From Solibacillus sp. FSL W7-1436 (GTDB lineage: Bacteria > Bacillota > Bacilli > Bacillales_A > Planococcaceae): a stretch of 64,000 nt of DNA. Location of the stretch: positions 3,276,501 to 3,340,500 of the forward strand of contig NZ_JBBOWV010000001.1 of the NCBI RefSeq assembly GCF_038007305.1. Direction: 5' to 3'. The notes under the pieces are model-generated. The model was not told where the DNA came from. It made no database searches and saw only the letters and a program-made list of their open reading frames with translations. The first letter of the stretch is position 1. Each line of letters begins with the position of its first letter. Shown here piece after piece: positions 54,294 through 62,948 of the stretch. Position numbers and translations under genes: made by a program.

Positions 54294-56090
54294 CTATTTA
54301 GACGTTAAAGCGATAAATTCCTCGACATCTTTTTCACAAAGTGCGATTCCTTTTAACCAGAAATCTTCTTTCCTAATGTCTTCACCTAAATGCTTCATTG
54401 CCAATTCTTCGACTGTCATGATAGCTGTGTCACGCAACAGAGCCATATACTTCTCTTCGAAGCCCTTACCTTCTTCTTTTGCTTTCGCGTAAATGCTTAA
54501 TGAGAACAAATAACCGAATGTGTACGGGAAGTTATAGAACGGTACACCTGTAATATAGAAGTGCATTTTAGATGCCCAGAAGTGCGGATGTGTTTCACCC
54601 AACCCGCCTGCATGTGCTTCAATTTGAGCTTCTTCCATAAGTTCGTTCAAGCGTTTCGTTGATACAATGCCTTTTTTGCGCTCATCATAAAAACGAGTTT
54701 CAAATAAGTAACGCGCATGGATATTCATAAAGAAGGCAACAGAACGTTGAATTTTATCTTCCAGTAATGCAATCTTTTCTTGTTCAGTTGCTGCTTCTTC
54801 AACTGCTGCATCGGCAACAATCATTTCTGCAAACGTTGAAGCTGTTTCAGCAACATTCATTGCATAGCGGCGGTTCAGTGGATGAACAGGGCGCAGTGCA
54901 TATGAATGGAAAGCATGTCCCAGTTCATGTGCCAATGTCGAAACATTTGACATCGAGCCGGAGTATGTCATGAATATACGAGATTGCTCTGATAATGGCA
55001 TTCCTGTACAGAAACCGCCAGGACGTTTATTATCACGGTCTTCTGCTTCGATCCACCCGTCTTCAAATGCTGTACGTGCAAAGCTTTCCATTTCCGAACC
55101 AAAGCGGCCAAAATGTTTTAAGATGAACTCGGCACCTTCCTGGTAGGACATCGTAGCTTTTGAATCCGTAACTGGTGCATCAAAGTCATACCAGTCCAAT
55201 TGCTCTGTACCTAACAGACTTGCTTTATGCTGCAAATAACCTGCAAATGTCGCCTTACGAGATGTAATGGCACCCCACATCGCATCAATTGTTTCCTGTT
55301 TCATGCGGTTAATTTGTAGCGGCTCTTTTGTAACTGAGTCCCAGCCGCGCTTTTTATAGACGGCTAAACGGAAACCTGCCAAGTGATTCAATGTTTTGGC
55401 AAAGAACTCTTCACGCTCTGTAAACACTTCTTCCAATGCATCAAATGCCGCTTTTCGTACTGTGCGGTCTTTATGTGAACTTAAATTGTTTGCTTGCCCA
55501 ACTGACAGTAATTTCTTTTCGCCATCCACTTCTACTTCCACTTTAATATCGCCGATCAGCATATTATAAAGTTGGCCCCAAGAACTGTATCCATCAACAC
55601 CTAAAGCTGAAATTAGCGCTTCTTCTTCTTCGGATAATGACTCTTTCGATTTTTCGCGCCATTCCGTTAAGATGAATTCGAATTGAGCCAATTCTTCTGT
55701 CTGTAATAATGCTTCGAAAGTTGACTGTTCAATTTTACCCAATTTTTGATTGAAGCTTTCTAAGATTGGCGAAGAATTTGCCGCAATTCCGGATAATTGG
55801 CCTTGCAACAATAATGCCTCACGATCCGTTGTGTCTTGTGCAGTTAAGCAAGAAAGCACCGCCCCTGCCTGAGAAATGTGCAGCATTACTTCTTTGATGC
55901 TTTCCAAAATTGACTGGATTTCCAATGCCGCATCACTAGTTTGCGGAACTTCGAATTTGTCGACTTTTTCTTTCAATACTTCCAGTTTAGGAGACAAACT
56001 TTCAATATGCTCGATTAATTGCGGAGAAGCACTGCCGCCAGGGAAAAACACATCCAAATCCCAAACTTCAGGATATTTAACATTCACCAT
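54294..56090 (-). CDS. pepF: M3-family oligoendopeptidase F
   Basis: Cytosolic zinc metallopeptidase of about 598 residues that cuts short peptides. The zinc motif is LAHELGHAFHSYAL, with the third ligand Glu in AETASTFAEMIV downstream; GGFCTGMP and YSGSMSNV are also typical. The ATG at 56090 (MVNVKYPEVWDLD) is preferred; a GTG at 56102 overlaps the AAAGTGGG ribosome binding site. The repeat boundary falls inside its last 31 codons, but this copy is intact. Confidence 0.93.
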   Translation of the reverse strand: MVNVKYPEVWDLDVFFPGGSASPQLIEHIESLSPKLEVLKEKVDKFEVPQTSDAALEIQSILESIKEVMLHISQAGAVLSCLTAQDTTDREALLLQGQLSGIAANSSPILESFNQKLGKIEQSTFEALLQTEELAQFEFILTEWREKSKESLSEEEEALISALGVDGYSSWGQLYNMLIGDIKVEVEVDGEKKLLSVGQANNLSSHKDRTVRKAAFDALEEVFTEREEFFAKTLNHLAGFRLAVYKKRGWDSVTKEPLQINRMKQETIDAMWGAITSRKATFAGYLQHKASLLGTEQLDWYDFDAPVTDSKATMSYQEGAEFILKHFGRFGSEMESFARTAFEDGWIEAEDRDNKRPGGFCTGMPLSEQSRIFMTYSGSMSNVSTLAHELGHAFHSYALRPVHPLNRRYAMNVAETASTFAEMIVADAAVEEAATEQEKIALLEDKIQRSVAFFMNIHARYLFETRFYDERKKGIVSTKRLNELMEEAQIEAHAGGLGETHPHFWASKMHFYITGVPFYNFPYTFGYLFSLSIYAKAKEEGKGFEEKYMALLRDTAIMTVEELAMKHLGEDIRKEDFWLKGIALCEKDVEEFIALTSK

Positions 56091-56178
56091 TTTATTACCC
56101 ACTTTCTGAATTGTAGTTCAATTCTTATTTTACTAAAAAATAAGTTAAAATGCTCGGAAATATTTCGGTTTTAGAAAT

Positions 56179-56208
56179 AAAAAAGCTAGCCTGTGTAATC
56201 GGCTAGCT
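56179..56208 (-). terminator. Terminator of cls
   Basis: AGCTAGCC pairs with GGCTAGCT, followed on the minus strand by a T run. Confidence 0.85.
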
Positions 56209-56214
56209 CCGGCA

Positions 56215-57663
56215 TTATAAAATCGGTGATAATAAACGCGAAACGGATTCTCGAATTTTCGTCCAAGTTTTGCGTTCGTCATATTGCTCTTTCGTTAATT
56301 CAAAACTGTCCTTAATATCTGCTTCAAACAGTTCTCTGCATTGTATCGCCAAATTTGCATCATATAGAATGGCGTTAATTTCAAAATTCAGGCTAAAACT
56401 GCGGACATCAATATTAGCCGTACCAATTGTCGCCACTTCATCGTCAATGACAATCATTTTTGCATGAAGGAAGCCCTTTTTATAACGGTACACTCGACCG
56501 CCAACCTCCAATAAGTCGCCGCTGTATGCTGAATTGGCTCCGTATACGAAAGCATGATCGGTTACTTCGGGCGTCATAATGCGCACATCAACGCCTGATG
56601 AAGCAGCAATTTGAACCGCATGCATAAATGGTTCGTCCGGTACAAAATATGGCGATTGAATATATACATACTTTTTGGCACTTAAAATCATCCGGATATA
56701 GCTGTTTTTAATCGATTCAAAATCCGTATCAGGGCCGCTCGATACGATTTGAACAGGTGTGTCCGCATCTACTGTAAAGGTTGGAAAATATCTTTGTTCG
56801 ATTTCAGTCAGCTCTTCTTTTCTCGCCTGGTACCAGTCAAATAGAAAATGCGCCTGCATATTATAGACAGAATTACCCTCGATTCTCAAATGCGTATCGC
56901 GCCAGTACCCGATATCGTCATCCAGACAGGCATATTCATTTCCGACATTAAACCCGCCGATATATCCAACCTTACCGTCAATAATAATGAGTTTCCGGTG
57001 ATTACGAAAATTGATACGTGGATTAAACAGCTTAAAATATGAAGAAAAATACGCTTCCACCTGCCCACCGGCATCCGTCAATTTTTTCAGATCCTTTTTG
57101 CGTAATGTCCGCGAACCTAAATCGTCGTACATCATCTGAACTTCAATGCCCTCTTTTGCTTTTTTGACGAGCGCATTAAAAATACTTTTCCCGACATCAT
57201 CCATTTTATAAATATAGTACTGTATATGAATGGTCTGTTTTGCATTTTCGATATCTTCAATGACCGAACGGAATTTTTCTTTCCCTTCTGACAGTATTTT
57301 GACATCATTTTTCGAACTTAATAAAGAATGGTTATAATCGACGTTCATCTTAATTAATGCTTCATGCTTTTTAGTAATGGCATTCGGGAATTCGTATGTT
57401 CCTTCTTCCAACGCATTTTTTTGATCCTGAAATGCATCAAGGGATTCCTCCTGCTGTACCGCACGCCACCTTACAAAATGTTTCTTCTGTAAATTCCGTC
57501 CTAAAAGCAAATACAAAATAAAACCAAAAACCGGTAAGAAAAAGAGCACGAATATCCATGCCCATGTAGAGGAAGCGTTTTTTTTGCTGATGAATATTAA
57601 TACGAGGGCAAGCAATATGTTTAATGCAAAAATGGTGACTGTTAAAATACCAGTGACTGTCAT
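56215..57663 (-). CDS. cls: Cardiolipin synthase
   Basis: Membrane phospholipase-D-family enzyme that condenses two phosphatidylglycerols to cardiolipin. Two N-terminal membrane helices (about 4-30 and 36-58) precede two HKD active-site motifs: NHRKLIIIDGKVGYIGGFN and LHAKMIVIDDEVATIGTANID. Start at 57663 gives 482 residues, the size of Bacillus ClsA, with AAGAG 9 bases upstream; an ATG at 57672 is too close to that site. Single gene. Confidence 0.93.
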   Translation of the reverse strand: MTVTGILTVTIFALNILLALVLIFISKKNASSTWAWIFVLFFLPVFGFILYLLLGRNLQKKHFVRWRAVQQEESLDAFQDQKNALEEGTYEFPNAITKKHEALIKMNVDYNHSLLSSKNDVKILSEGKEKFRSVIEDIENAKQTIHIQYYIYKMDDVGKSIFNALVKKAKEGIEVQMMYDDLGSRTLRKKDLKKLTDAGGQVEAYFSSYFKLFNPRINFRNHRKLIIIDGKVGYIGGFNVGNEYACLDDDIGYWRDTHLRIEGNSVYNMQAHFLFDWYQARKEELTEIEQRYFPTFTVDADTPVQIVSSGPDTDFESIKNSYIRMILSAKKYVYIQSPYFVPDEPFMHAVQIAASSGVDVRIMTPEVTDHAFVYGANSAYSGDLLEVGGRVYRYKKGFLHAKMIVIDDEVATIGTANIDVRSFSLNFEINAILYDANLAIQCRELFEADIKDSFELTKEQYDERKTWTKIRESVSRLLSPIL

Positions 57664-58021
57664 GAAATTCATCTCTTTTCATTATTTAATTATTAAGAGA
57701 AAGCAACTACTAAATGTTATAAATTACTAGTTTTTTCTACTATTTTACTATTCCCTGTAAATATGCATTTAAGTCCTATAAATGCATATTTTAAAGGAAT
57801 CGATTCACTTTTTGGGTGAGAAATGTAATTACATTGAATACGAAAATACTGCTTACCTGATAAGTAAGCGATAACACTGTAAATACTTTTTTTACTAATC
57901 TTCAACCGGTTCGATTATGTTAAACAACAATAAAATAATAACGCTGTAATCCATTCACTCCACTTATTATAGCTCAATCTTCCTAACAATCAATGACTGT
58001 TCAAAGTTCCTGATTACATAA
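57664..58021. other. Intergenic region upstream of cls
   Basis: AT-rich, with the cls promoter presumably inside. A minus-strand frame at 57717-57905 has no ribosome binding site and no protein-like features; I regard it as non-coding. Confidence 0.3.
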
Positions 58022-58053
58022 AAAAGCAGATGCACAAAACTGTGCATCTACTT
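58022..58053 (-). terminator. Terminator of the rsgA-type gene
   Basis: AAGCAGATGCACA pairs with TGTGCATCTACTT, one mismatch; T run on the minus strand. Confidence 0.9.
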
Positions 58054-58058
58054 ATAAA

Positions 58059-59120
58059 TTATCTCATTTTCTTTATGCTTTTTGATATTTGTTTCCATTT
58101 ACGCTTTTCCGCAAGCTGGGCATCCGTATTCGCCTTTTTCTCGATATAAGCAAGTTCCCGCTGCAGTTTAAAGAAACTCGTTAACCTTGCAGCCTCAAGT
58201 GCTCCTTCTTCAACTGCCTGCAATACAGCACAACCGGGTTCATTTTTATGCTTACAATCGCGGAATCTGCAGTTTTCTGTAAGCTGTTCAATATCGGAAA
58301 AACTTGCATTTAGACTGTCTCCCTGATCCCATAGCTGCAACTCCCGCATTCCTGGAGTGTCAATTAGACAAGCACCGGATGGTAGAACAACAAGTTCCCG
58401 GTGTGTCGTTGTATGGCGACCTTTTGCATCATCTTCACGGATTGTGGACACTTTCATTTGTTCGGTATTTAACAAAGCATTCGTAAGTGTCGACTTCCCT
58501 GCACCGGAAGAACCGAGTAATGCCGCAGTTTTCCCTTCAGTTAACAACGCATTTAATGAAGCCATTCCTTCACCCGTCTGCGCACTCACCGTCAAAATAT
58601 CCACACCGAAAGCAACCGATTCGATTTCTTTTAAATACGGTGTGACATTCTCACATAAATCCGCTTTCGTTAATACGATAACCGGTGTTGCCCCTGAATC
58701 CCATGCAGCTACTAAATAGCGTTCCAAACGGCGTATATTGAAGTCATCATTTAAACTCATAACAAGTAAAATGAGATCAACATTTGTTGCCACGATTTGT
58801 TCATCAACTTCTAGACCTGCCATTTTTCTTGTGAATTTAGATTTTCGATCAAATAAATAATGAATGATGGCACGCTCTTCTCCCGGCATTTGTTCAATAA
58901 CAACAAAATCACCTACAGCGGGATAATCTTTTCTTGAAAAGGCGTGGTATGCAAAGTTGCCGGACACCGTTGCCAAATATTCACCCTGTTCTGTCAGGAC
59001 ACGGTAAGAATGTTTATGTTCGAGAATGACGCGTCCAACAAGCTTTGTCGTCATATCAATCGTTAATGTTTGTAATTGTGTTTCAAAAAATGCTGTAAAA
59101 CCTAATTGTTGTAAATTCAA
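58059..59120 (-). CDS. rsgA: Circularly permuted GTPase, RsgA family
   Basis: Ribosome small-subunit-dependent GTPase of 353 residues, involved in 30S maturation. N-terminal OB-fold (LVGRVILEHKHSYRVLTEQGEYLATVSG, in part), then permuted G motifs in order G4 (LTKAD), G1 (GSSGAGKSTLTNAL) and G3 (DTPGMREL), and a C-terminal zinc site (NCRFRDCKHKNEPGC). TTG start 8 bases after GGAGG. At 353 residues it is longer than the ~295 of Bacillus YloQ and resembles the second, longer RsgA paralogue in some Firmicutes; a main rsgA may lie elsewhere. Confidence 0.9.
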   Translation of the reverse strand: MNLQQLGFTAFFETQLQTLTIDMTTKLVGRVILEHKHSYRVLTEQGEYLATVSGNFAYHAFSRKDYPAVGDFVVIEQMPGEERAIIHYLFDRKSKFTRKMAGLEVDEQIVATNVDLILLVMSLNDDFNIRRLERYLVAAWDSGATPVIVLTKADLCENVTPYLKEIESVAFGVDILTVSAQTGEGMASLNALLTEGKTAALLGSSGAGKSTLTNALLNTEQMKVSTIREDDAKGRHTTTHRELVVLPSGACLIDTPGMRELQLWDQGDSLNASFSDIEQLTENCRFRDCKHKNEPGCAVLQAVEEGALEAARLTSFFKLQRELAYIEKKANTDAQLAEKRKWKQISKSIKKMR

Positions 59121-59172
59121 TGGTATTGCCTCCTAATGGCGTATGATAGTATTTTTGTTTTTCAGGCAAACA

Positions 59173-59213
59173 AAAAAACCTTATGACCAGCAATTTTGCC
59201 CGTCATAAGGTTT
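59173..59213 (-). terminator. Terminator of the 26-residue gene
   Basis: AAACCTTATGAC pairs perfectly with GTCATAAGGTTT, T run on the minus strand. It lies between a small ORF and the rsgA-type gene. Confidence 0.9.
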
Positions 59214-59247
59214 CATACGCACAGTAAAGAAGCGTGACTCTTCTATA

Positions 59248-59328
59248 TTAGAAGGCACTTTTGTGGCGAATGTCATATGACAAGCATAATTGCATTGATT
59301 CAATCTCATGTAATTTAGTCATATTCAT
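59248..59328 (-). CDS. 26-residue peptide gene with its own promoter and terminator
   Basis: The frame starts MNMTKLHEIESMQLC, behind GGAGAAAGATGGTG, and ends RHKSAF. It lies between a strong promoter and a perfect terminator, so a short transcript of about 150 bases is expected. The product is not hydrophobic and no family is recognised; the transcript could instead act as a small RNA. Confidence 0.45.
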   Translation of the reverse strand: MNMTKLHEIESMQLCLSYDIRHKSAF

Positions 59329-59356
59329 CACCATCTTTCTCCATTAGTTAATCCAA

Positions 59357-59385
59357 CTATAACAATAGATAGAATGTTTTGTCAA
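59357..59385 (-). promoter_or_regulatory. Strong promoter of the 26-residue gene
   Basis: TTGACA (59380-59385) and TTATAG (59357-59362), 17 bases apart, about 30 bases before the start. Confidence 0.7.
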
Positions 59386-59488
59386 TACAGTTTTCAACTA
59401 TTTTTTACCAAAGTACCGGTTTACTTCTCTTTAAAAGATTGGGAAAATGTAAGCGTAGAAAAAACACATTTATTAAGGAGTAATTACA

Positions 59489-60004
59489 ATGAACATTCAA
59501 CTAATACAATGTACTACCGAAAATTTAGACGCTATACAAACAATCAGCCGCGATACATTTTACGAAACATTTCATGAGCAAAATAGCGATGACAGTTTGA
59601 CAGCGTATTTGAACACAGCTTTTTCAGCAGTAAAACTGACAGCTGAGCTTGAAAATAAACACTCACTATTTAAGCTACTGTATGTAAATGAAGAGCTTGC
59701 AGGTTATTTAAAAGTTAATATAGATGAAGCCCAGTCCGAACAATTAGGGCCCGATACACTTGAAGTAGAGCGAATTTATATTCTAAGCCGTTTTCAGAAA
59801 CTCGGTTTAGGGAAAGTATTGATGGATGAAGCGATCAAACTGGCCAATGAAATGAATAAAAACAAAATTTGGCTCGGTGTATGGGAAAAAAATATGAATG
59901 CCATCGCATTTTATGAAAAAGCGGGCTTTGAAAAAACAGGCTCCCATTCTTTTTTCATGGGTGAAGAAGAACAAATCGATTTTATTATGACAAAACATTT
60001 GTGA
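59489..60004 (+). CDS. paiA: GNAT acetyltransferase PaiA
   Basis: 171-residue acetyltransferase. Matches Bacillus PaiA: TFYETFHEQNS near the N-terminus, YLKVNIDEAQSE, the acetyl-CoA loop RFQKLGLGKVLMDEA, IWLGVWEKNMNAIAFYEKAGF and the MGEEEQIDFIM end. PaiA N1-acetylates spermidine and spermine and, with PaiB, was found as a negative regulator of sporulation and protease genes. It is followed after 9 bases by paiB. ATG behind AAGGAG. Confidence 0.92.
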   Translation: MNIQLIQCTTENLDAIQTISRDTFYETFHEQNSDDSLTAYLNTAFSAVKLTAELENKHSLFKLLYVNEELAGYLKVNIDEAQSEQLGPDTLEVERIYILSRFQKLGLGKVLMDEAIKLANEMNKNKIWLGVWEKNMNAIAFYEKAGFEKTGSHSFFMGEEEQIDFIMTKHL

Positions 60005-60013
60005 GGGAAAACG

Positions 60014-60616
60014 ATGTACATTCCAAAGCAGTATCAGTTAACAGATGAGCAAAAGATTCATCAGATTATTAAGGAATATAGTTTTGCGACAGTTGTTTCC
60101 ATTCATCAAGGGGTACCGGAAGCCACTCATTTACCGCTCTATTTAAGTGAAGATGGAAAGTTTCTATATGGTCATTTTGCACGTGCCAACACACAGTGGA
60201 AAGATATTCTCGATCAACAGGTGCTCGCAGTTTTTAATGGACCACATAGCTATATCTCCTCTTCCTGGTACGAAACAAAAGATTCAGTACCAACGTGGAA
60301 TTATGTATCTATCCATGTAAAGGGGCTTGTCGAAATGATGGAGGATGAGGAAGAAATCCGGAGATCTCTTCACCATTTAATTGAGAAGTATGAAACTCCA
60401 AATAGCTCCTATGATGTAAATGATGTCGACTCCAAATATATGACCGGTTTATTGAAAGGCATTGTGCCGTTCAAATTACGAATAAGCACCATTGAAGCTG
60501 TTGCAAAATTGAGCCAAGGTCATTCGAAAGAACGCCAAAAACTTGTCATTGATGAATTACTAAAACGGAATGACGGTTTTGATGAAGATATCGCTAAATT
60601 AATGAGGGAAAATTAA
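60014..60616 (+). CDS. paiB: FMN-binding negative transcriptional regulator PaiB
   Basis: 200-residue PaiB-family protein with a split-barrel flavin-binding fold. It starts MYIPKQYQLTDE; ATHLPLYLSEDGKFLYGHFARANTQWK (in part), FNGPHSYISSSWYE and VPTWNYVSIHVKG are family signatures. Partner gene of paiA in the same operon. Whether it binds DNA directly is not settled. Confidence 0.92.
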   Translation: MYIPKQYQLTDEQKIHQIIKEYSFATVVSIHQGVPEATHLPLYLSEDGKFLYGHFARANTQWKDILDQQVLAVFNGPHSYISSSWYETKDSVPTWNYVSIHVKGLVEMMEDEEEIRRSLHHLIEKYETPNSSYDVNDVDSKYMTGLLKGIVPFKLRISTIEAVAKLSQGHSKERQKLVIDELLKRNDGFDEDIAKLMREN

Positions 60617-60661
60617 CGTATTGTAAAGTGTTAGAATTATTTAAATAGTCTTACATTTTAA

Positions 60662-60690
60662 TTGACACCTTTCCCCTGATATGGTAAATT
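60662..60690 (+). promoter_or_regulatory. Promoter of the yceI-family gene
   Basis: TTGACA (60662-60667) and TAAATT (60685-60690), 17 bases apart. Confidence 0.6.
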
Positions 60691-60749
60691 TATCTCGAAT
60701 TCAAGGTAAAGAATTTCTTGGGTTTCATAATAGTTGGGAGGAATTTATC

Positions 60750-61277
60750 ATGGCAAAATGGCAAATCGATCAGGCACACTCAACAATTGGTTTTGAAGTC
60801 AAGCATATGATGGTGTCGAAAGTAAAAGGTCAGTTTACTAATTACTCAGCGGATGTAGAAGTTGATAATTTAGAAGATTTAACATCGGCACAAATTGATA
60901 TTACTATCGATACAACAAGTATTAATACAAGCAATGAAGATCGTGACAACCACTTAAAATCAGCGGAATTCTTTGATATTGAGCAATTCCCTGACATTAA
61001 ATTCAAATCGACAAACATCACAAAAGATGGTGACGATTATAAAGTTTCAGGCGATTTGACGATTAAAGATGTAACAAAACCGGCAGTATTTGATGTGGAA
61101 TATGGCGGTAAAGGAACAAACCCATGGGGTGTTGAAGTTTATGGTTTTGAAGCGGAAACAAAAATTGACCGTGAAGAATTCGGCCTTACATGGAATGCAG
61201 CACTTGAAACAGGCGGCGTATTAGTAGGTAAAGATATTAAGATTAAAGTGGAACTTGAATTAAACCCAGCACAATAA
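60750..61277 (+). CDS. YceI-family polyisoprenoid-binding-like protein
   Basis: 175-residue lipocalin-like beta-barrel. Family marks: WQIDQAHSTIGFEVKHMMVSKVKG (in part), DNHLKSAEFFDIEQFPDIKFKST and a closing GVLVGKDIKIKVELEL. There is no signal peptide, so it is probably cytosolic in this organism. YceI proteins bind isoprenoid or fatty lipids; its job here is unknown. The ATG at 60750 lies behind GGGAGG; an upstream ATG at 60681 falls within the promoter. Confidence 0.9.
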   Translation: MAKWQIDQAHSTIGFEVKHMMVSKVKGQFTNYSADVEVDNLEDLTSAQIDITIDTTSINTSNEDRDNHLKSAEFFDIEQFPDIKFKSTNITKDGDDYKVSGDLTIKDVTKPAVFDVEYGGKGTNPWGVEVYGFEAETKIDREEFGLTWNAALETGGVLVGKDIKIKVELELNPAQ

Positions 61278-61287
61278 TTATTAATGA

Positions 61288-61322
61288 ACAGCCGTAGCTA
61301 TTTTGGAAACGGCTGTTTTTTT
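61288..61322 (+). terminator. Terminator of the yceI-family gene
   Basis: ACAGCCGT pairs with ACGGCTGT, followed by seven T. Confidence 0.9.
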
Positions 61323-61393
61323 CTTGCAACTTTCTATTTTTATCAGCGTCAAATGTTAAAACATTATTTTCCAGTTGATTGAGAGGTGCTTTT

Positions 61394-61939
61394 TTGCGGA
61401 ATTTTTGGTCTGCCATTATGATCTTCAGTTTATGTCTTGCCTTTATCGGAGTTTGCTTTTATTTAATGCGAACTACTTTATGGACGTTTTCCTATACAAC
61501 ACTTATCGTTGTCGCTCTTCTTTTTGTGCTAATTATATATACGTTACTTCAGGAATATAAACAATTATCACGCTTAAAAAAAGCGGTTACCTTTGTTGTG
61601 AATACAACCTCCATTGTATTTACATCGATCATTATTTTATTTTTCGCATTAAAAATCGTTGTCTATTCATTTGGCGGTACAGAACATCTGTTAACATCCT
61701 TTTCACCAAAGATGGGTTATACTTTGGATTTCTATGCTTTTGATGCAGGGGCGATGGGATCGTTTGGTGTCCGAGGAGAACTCGATGGTCCTTTTGGATT
61801 TAAAAAGCAGATTTATTATGAAAAGCATGCCGAAGAAGCAAATATTCAATGGCTGACCGATGAGATTGTCGTTATTAATGGGCACGAACTCAATTTAAAA
61901 AACGGTGAAACATTTGGCTATACAATTAATACGAGGTGA
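61394..61939 (+). CDS. DUF5412-like membrane protein
   Basis: 181 residues from a TTG 5 bases after GAGAGGTG (an in-frame TTG at 61379 lies upstream of that site). Three membrane helices in the first ~100 residues, then an extracytoplasmic tail with KKQIYYEKHAEEANIQWLTDEIVVINGHELNL (in part), which resembles DUF5412 proteins of Bacillus. Function unknown. The stop overlaps the start region of the next gene. Confidence 0.7.
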   Translation: MRNFWSAIMIFSLCLAFIGVCFYLMRTTLWTFSYTTLIVVALLFVLIIYTLLQEYKQLSRLKKAVTFVVNTTSIVFTSIIILFFALKIVVYSFGGTEHLLTSFSPKMGYTLDFYAFDAGAMGSFGVRGELDGPFGFKKQIYYEKHAEEANIQWLTDEIVVINGHELNLKNGETFGYTINTR

Positions 61940-61944
61940 TGATA

Positions 61945-62616
61945 ATGCAAACAGCAATTATTTTTGATATGGATGGCACTTTATTTCAAACAAATCTTAT
62001 TTTAGAACCGGCGCTCGAGCGTACATTTGAGTATTTACGTCAAAATAATCTATGGTCAGGTGCTACACCTATTGAGAAATACCGAGAAATAATGGGTGTC
62101 CCTCTTAATGTTGTTTGGAAATCGTTGTGTCCCGATCATTCCGATAAAATTCGTGAAAAGAGCAATCAATATTTTCAGGCGGCACTTATTGAAGAAATCC
62201 GAAAAGGGAACGGTGCACTTTATGATAACGTATTGCCGACACTTCAATCGTTGAGTGAATCTTACCCCTTATTTATTGCGAGTAATGGCGAAACGGCTTA
62301 TTTACAGGCAATTATGTCTGCTTACAATTTAGAACGGTGGATAAAGGGATGCTATAGTATTGATATAATTCCTTCAAAAAATAAATCCCTTCTTGTTGAA
62401 CGAATATTGAAGGAACACAATATAGTCAGCGGTTTTGTCGTCGGTGACCGCGCATCCGATATTAACGCAGCGATTGATAATAATCTAATTCCCATTGCTG
62501 TAAACTTTGATTTTGCCCAACTTGAAGAACTAAAAAAAGCCCAACATATCGTTGAACAATTTCCGCAACTAATCGACATTGTGAAAACCTATCGAATACA
62601 AGTACTGGAGGGTTAA
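61945..62616 (+). CDS. HAD-family phosphatase
   Basis: 223 residues. HAD motifs: I FDMDGTLFQT (nucleophile and general acid Asp), II IASNGE, III Lys in PSKNKSLLV and IV GDRASDINAA. The helical cap after motif I puts it in the phosphoglycolate phosphatase/PGMB-like group; substrate unknown. ATG at 61945 has GAGGTG 6 bases upstream, six bases after the previous stop. Confidence 0.85.
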   Translation: MQTAIIFDMDGTLFQTNLILEPALERTFEYLRQNNLWSGATPIEKYREIMGVPLNVVWKSLCPDHSDKIREKSNQYFQAALIEEIRKGNGALYDNVLPTLQSLSESYPLFIASNGETAYLQAIMSAYNLERWIKGCYSIDIIPSKNKSLLVERILKEHNIVSGFVVGDRASDINAAIDNNLIPIAVNFDFAQLEELKKAQHIVEQFPQLIDIVKTYRIQVLEG

Positions 62617-62617
62617 C

Positions 62618-62881
62618 ATGACAAATACGACTAAAAACTCCGATCTGCTTAAATTAAGCAGTATATTTGCGGTCATTGGACTACTATTAATTGTTTTTAA
62701 CGGACGGATTGCCAATACACTCGGCTCTATTTGGATACAATCTCTCGGAGGTATGTCGGATACGAATGAATACATATTTATAAAGACGAGTTACGCCAAT
62801 GCATCCCTTGTGATCGGCGGGATAATATTGAGCATCAGTTTAATCGCAATGCTGTTCAGCTGGTATCAGATTAGAAGTTAG
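62618..62881 (+). CDS. 87-residue two-helix membrane protein
   Basis: Starts behind CTGGAGGG one base after the HAD stop, so it is the last gene of the three-gene operon. Two membrane helices (about 12-30 and 62-82) flank a loop of about 30 residues. Family unknown. Confidence 0.65.
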   Translation: MTNTTKNSDLLKLSSIFAVIGLLLIVFNGRIANTLGSIWIQSLGGMSDTNEYIFIKTSYANASLVIGGIILSISLIAMLFSWYQIRS

Positions 62882-62896
62882 TAATTTTTACAAAAC

Positions 62897-62926
62897 AAAA
62901 GCATCGACTTTGGAATCGATGCTTTT
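62897..62926. terminator. Bidirectional terminator
   Basis: AAAAGCATCGA pairs perfectly with TCGATGCTTTT between convergent genes. Confidence 0.9.
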
Positions 62927-62948
62927 CTTTCATAAATAGCGATGAAAT

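Larger units (their letters stand above)
43856..54387 (+). repeat. 10.5-kb direct repeat, copy 2
   Basis: Second copy of 31536-42067. Its left edge is joined to the IS110 element and its right edge continues into intact pepF, so the original right junction is here and the original left junction is at copy 1. Confidence 0.97.

Noticed and set aside
31536-54387. Reading the double region as a composite transposon or ICE
   Set aside because: There is only one IS, in the middle, and no integrase or conjugation genes. The ends lie in a ribosome binding site and in pepF, not at att sites.
57717-57905. 62-residue minus-strand open frame upstream of cls
   Set aside because: No ribosome binding site, composition like the surrounding AT-rich spacer.
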